DNA of 38,910 nucleotides, taken from contig JADKCV010000040.1 in NCBI GenBank assembly GCA_016718655.1, forward strand, positions 1-38,910, written 5' to 3'. This DNA comes from Flavobacteriales bacterium. Lineage in GTDB: Bacteria > Bacteroidota > Bacteroidia > Flavobacteriales_F > PHOS-HE28. The position numbers and the translations under genes are program-made. This document shows positions 36,166 through 38,910 of this stretch, piece after piece. Numbering within the stretch: position 1 is the first letter of the stretch; each line of letters starts with the position of its first letter. The notes under the pieces were generated by a model. That model was not told the DNA's origin and did not search any database. It saw only the letters and a program-made list of their open reading frames with translations.

Positions 36166-37064
36166 GCAAACGCACCGAATCCATCGAATGGGTCGCCTTG
36201 GGCGACATCGTACTGGGCACCAACGCCCGTACCATCCGCCCTGCCAAGGACCGCATCAACGAATATGCCCGCTCCATCGCCATGTATGGCATCCTGGTGC
36301 CGCTCATCGCCGAAAAGCATGCCGATGGCTACCACCTGCAGGCCGGCTACACCCGCATGGCCGCATTGGCCCAGCTGAAGGCCGACAAGGCCCTCACCGC
36401 CCTGGCCCAGCTGAACGGCGTGGACCTGGACCGCGTGCCCGTGCGCCTCTACACCGGCGATGAGAAGGGCCGCCTGATGCTGCCCATCATCGAGAACAAC
36501 TTCCACGATGTGATGAACGAGGTGGACGTGGCCACCCAGGTGCGCAGCCTGCTGGATGCCGGGCAGGAGGTGCAGCAGCTGGAGGAGTTCTTCGGCAAGC
36601 CCAAGTTCGCGCTGCTGCTGAGCGTGCTGGCCCTACCGGCCGAGGTGCAGGAGCTCATCAAGGCCGACCGCATCAAGGCCAGCACGGCCGTGAAGTTCGC
36701 CAAGGAGATCCCCGACCCTGCCAAGCTGCTGAAGGCCCTGAACAAGGCCAGCGACAAGGTGGAGCAGCTGTACAAGAGCGGCAAACGCAAGAACAAACGC
36801 ATCACCGAGGGCGTGCTGAAGGGCAAACAGACCCCGCTGAAGGTGGTGAACGACGTGGCCGCCACCCTCAAGAAGAACCCGCCCAGCTTCCACAACACCA
36901 AGCCCGAGGCAACCCAACTACTCCTCAATTTCCTTCACGGCCTACAGCAAGGCATGGATGCCGAAAGCATCCTGGAGGCCTTGGCCAGTGGGGAGGATAT
37001 CCAGGCGCCGGAGGTGAAGAAGAGGGGGAGGAAGAGGAAAGTGGAAGAGCCTGTTGAGGTATGA
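36162..37064 (+). CDS. ParB/RepB N-terminal-domain protein
   Basis: The protein has 300 residues. The N-terminal 110 residues form a ParB-type (ParBc) domain: ALGDIVLGTNARTIRPA, INEYARSIAMYGILVPLIA and the box-II-like GYHLQAGYTRMAALAQL, followed by LMLPIIENNFHDVMNEVD. A helical DNA-binding-like middle (LLDAGQEVQQLEEFFGKPKF, LPAEVQELIKADRIKASTAV) and a basic, Lys-rich tail (KKRGRKRKVEEP) follow. ParB proteins bind DNA and hydrolyse CTP during segregation, but no parA or parS-like site is visible here and the domain diverges from canonical GERRxRA. It could be an accessory or plasmid/phage-type ParB-like regulator. The start ATG overlaps the GIY-YIG frame's stop (ATGA, 36162-36165), and the last palindrome ends 42 bases upstream of its start. 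Confidence 0.85.
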   Translation: MSKRTESIEWVALGDIVLGTNARTIRPAKDRINEYARSIAMYGILVPLIAEKHADGYHLQAGYTRMAALAQLKADKALTALAQLNGVDLDRVPVRLYTGDEKGRLMLPIIENNFHDVMNEVDVATQVRSLLDAGQEVQQLEEFFGKPKFALLLSVLALPAEVQELIKADRIKASTAVKFAKEIPDPAKLLKALNKASDKVEQLYKSGKRKNKRITEGVLKGKQTPLKVVNDVAATLKKNPPSFHNTKPEATQLLLNFLHGLQQGMDAESILEALASGEDIQAPEVKKRGRKRKVEEPVEV

Positions 37065-37261
37065 TGCCGGGGCACGGACATAACGACTCTGTGATAGGCC
37101 ATTGGGCTGTGGCCGTTTCGCCTGAACCGCTTGTATCTCACCACTGTGGTTCTACCCTCTCCAATAGTGCATTAGTACCCACTCCCATGCTCAGCATGAA
37201 GGAGAAATAAACCACATTTAGGTACAACCGAGTAGTTATGTACAATTAAAAATTAAAAATT

Positions 37262-38907
37262 ATGAAACACGTTTCTAAAGTTATTGTACTGACCATCTTG
37301 AACTGTGCTTGTTTAAATTTTACTTGTTTCTCGCAAGCTGCTCCAGGGATTCAATGGCAAAATACGATTGGAGGAAATGATGAAGACGAATTATTCTCCA
37401 TATCTCAAACTGCTGACGGAGGTTATATCTGCGGAGGTTGGTCAATGTCTAACATTTCAGGAGATAAAACAGAAAACTGCCTTAACAGCGCTGATTATTG
37501 GATTATAAAACTTGATTCTGCAGGTAACATAGAGTGGCAAAATTCCATTGGAGGAAGTAGTGTTGATGATTTAATTACAATTTCTCAAACTACTGATGGT
37601 GGTTATATCTGTGGCGGGAATTCGTGGTCAGATATTTCCGGGGATAAAACTGAAAATAATATGGGCATGACCGCAACTTATGATTACTGGATCATAAAAT
37701 TAGATGTATTCGGAAATATACAATGGCAAAATACAATTGGTGGAATTTTTGATGATGAGTTATATTCAATCTCCCAGACCGCAGATGGCGGTTATATTTG
37801 TGGGGGAGGATCCAAGTCAGGAATATCAGGTGACAAAACAGAAAGTAGCTATGGCGATTACGATTATTGGGTTGTCAAGCTAGATGCATCAGGTAGCATT
37901 CTTTGGCAAAAAACTATTGGAGGAAGTAGTTGGGATGTACTTAGATCTATTGTCCCAACTACTGATGAAGGCTATATTTGTGGTGGCCAATCTTATTCAA
38001 ATATTGGATGGGATAAAACGGAAGATTGTATTGGCCTTTCTGATCTATGGATTGTAAAACTTGATTCATCAGGCGATATTCAATGGCAGAATACAATTGG
38101 AGGGGATAATGATGATTGGCTATTCTATAATACTGTATCACAAACTATCGATGGAGGTTATATTTGTGGAGCATCTTCCAAGTCAAATATTTCAGGTGAT
38201 AAAACTGAAAATAGTTTAGGAGGTTGGGATTATTGGGTAATAAAACTTAATCAAGTTGGCAATATCGAGTGGCAAAACACAATCGGAGGAGGCAATAATG
38301 ATTTATTATGGTGTATTTCTCAATCTTCTGACAGTGGATATTTCTGCGGGGGAAGTTCTACTTCAAATATATCTGGCGATAAAACCGAAAACAGTTTGGG
38401 TAGTAGTGATTACTGGGTAGTAAAACTCAATGTGTCTAACAGTATTGAATGGCAGAATACGATCGGAGGAAACAGGAGTGATGCGTTTAGCTTTATGGCC
38501 CAAACAATTGACAATGGATATATATATGTGGAGGAAGTTCCAGTTCAAGCATATCAGGAGATAAAACAGAAGGCAATTGGGATCCCACGCTTTTGACACA
38601 TGATTACTGGATACTTAAACTATTCCCTGATACAGTTACCGGAATTCCAGATCTTGAATCATCCAACAAAATTCTAGTCTATCCAAATCCCTTCACTACA
38701 CGAGCCTATATTTCATTTATAAACAATAACGAAAAATTCCATTTCACTCTCTGTGATATTTCAGGGAGGACAATAGAAACTGTTAGTACTAATAATAATG
38801 AAATTATTATAACAAAAGAAGGCAAACAGCCTGGAATTTATTTATACATTCTTATCAATGAAAATACCCGAGAAAAGTGGATGGGCAAAATAATAATCGG
38901 AAACTAA
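37262..38907 (+). CDS. AT-rich secreted seven-repeat propeller with T9SS type A tail, split by a 2-base frameshift
   Basis: The ATG at 37262 follows an A-rich leader (ATTAAAAATTAAAAATT) and opens a signal peptide (SKVIVLTILNCACLNFTCFS). Seven repeats of about 60 residues follow, each I.WQNTIGG, then SISQT.DGGYICGGSS, SNISGDKTE, DYWVIKLD..GN. Seven such blades suggest a closed beta-propeller. In the seventh the frame breaks at the TA run near 38518-38528: a TATATATA tract is one dinucleotide too long, so the frame ends at 38596. Removing two bases continues to a type A sorting domain (ILVYPNPFTTRAYISF, PGIYLYIL, KIIIGN) ending at 38907, for about 547 residues. It could equally be called as two genes (37262-38596 and 38593-38907). 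Base composition is sharply AT-rich compared with all other genes here, which suggests transfer or a foreign contig segment. Confidence 0.85.
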
Positions 38908-38910
38908 AAA

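Overview
The window looks like a contig from a GC-rich, uncultured member of the Bacteroidota, most likely a Flavobacteriales-like lineage. Evidence for this is the number of type IX secretion (T9SS) hallmarks: type A sorting domains on several secreted proteins, a type B (gliding-motility-associated) C-terminus on a 3249-residue adhesin, a PorP/SprF homologue, an OmpA protein with a PorE-like domain order, and a large TonB-dependent receptor. The last gene stops 3 bases before the right end and the first gene runs off the left end, so this may be a whole short contig. No rRNA, tRNA or CRISPR array was seen.

Layout. (1) 1-5580, minus strand: a large secreted repeat adhesin (C-terminus off the window), an AraC-type regulator and the N-terminal part of a Na/Pi cotransporter. 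All three are broken by many mostly single-base deletions, which looks more like poor consensus at a contig end than gene decay. (2) 5709-18420, minus strand: a likely operon headed by a TonB-dependent receptor, followed by four secreted proteins sharing one N-terminal module and a beta-helix protein ending in an EF-hand/dockerin-like segment. The last gene adds twelve 46-residue two-cysteine repeats and a T9SS tail. A strong hairpin closes the unit at 5659-5687. (3) 18757-20226: an HNH nuclease-like protein with an altered active-site motif (plus strand), a small cysteine-rich protein and a DUF7793-like protein (minus strand). (4) 20421-33330, minus strand: a tightly coupled operon of giant SprB-like adhesin (31 repeats), PorP/SprF-like protein and PorE/OmpA-like protein, closed by a hairpin. 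An associated small secreted protein lies upstream. (5) 34500-37064, plus strand: a small membrane protein, then a GIY-YIG nuclease gene flanked and invaded by two families of palindromic repeats, overlapping a ParB-domain gene by ATGA. (6) 37262-38907, plus strand: a strikingly AT-rich gene for a predicted seven-bladed secreted propeller, interrupted by a 2-base expansion in a TA run.

The two main functional themes are export and surface display (T9SS cargo plus its dedicated outer-membrane partners) and TonB-linked uptake or binding with a family of secreted paralogues. The most unusual candidates are the GIY-YIG/palindrome locus and the TonB-receptor operon with its four paralogues. Substrates for the latter cannot be read from the sequence.
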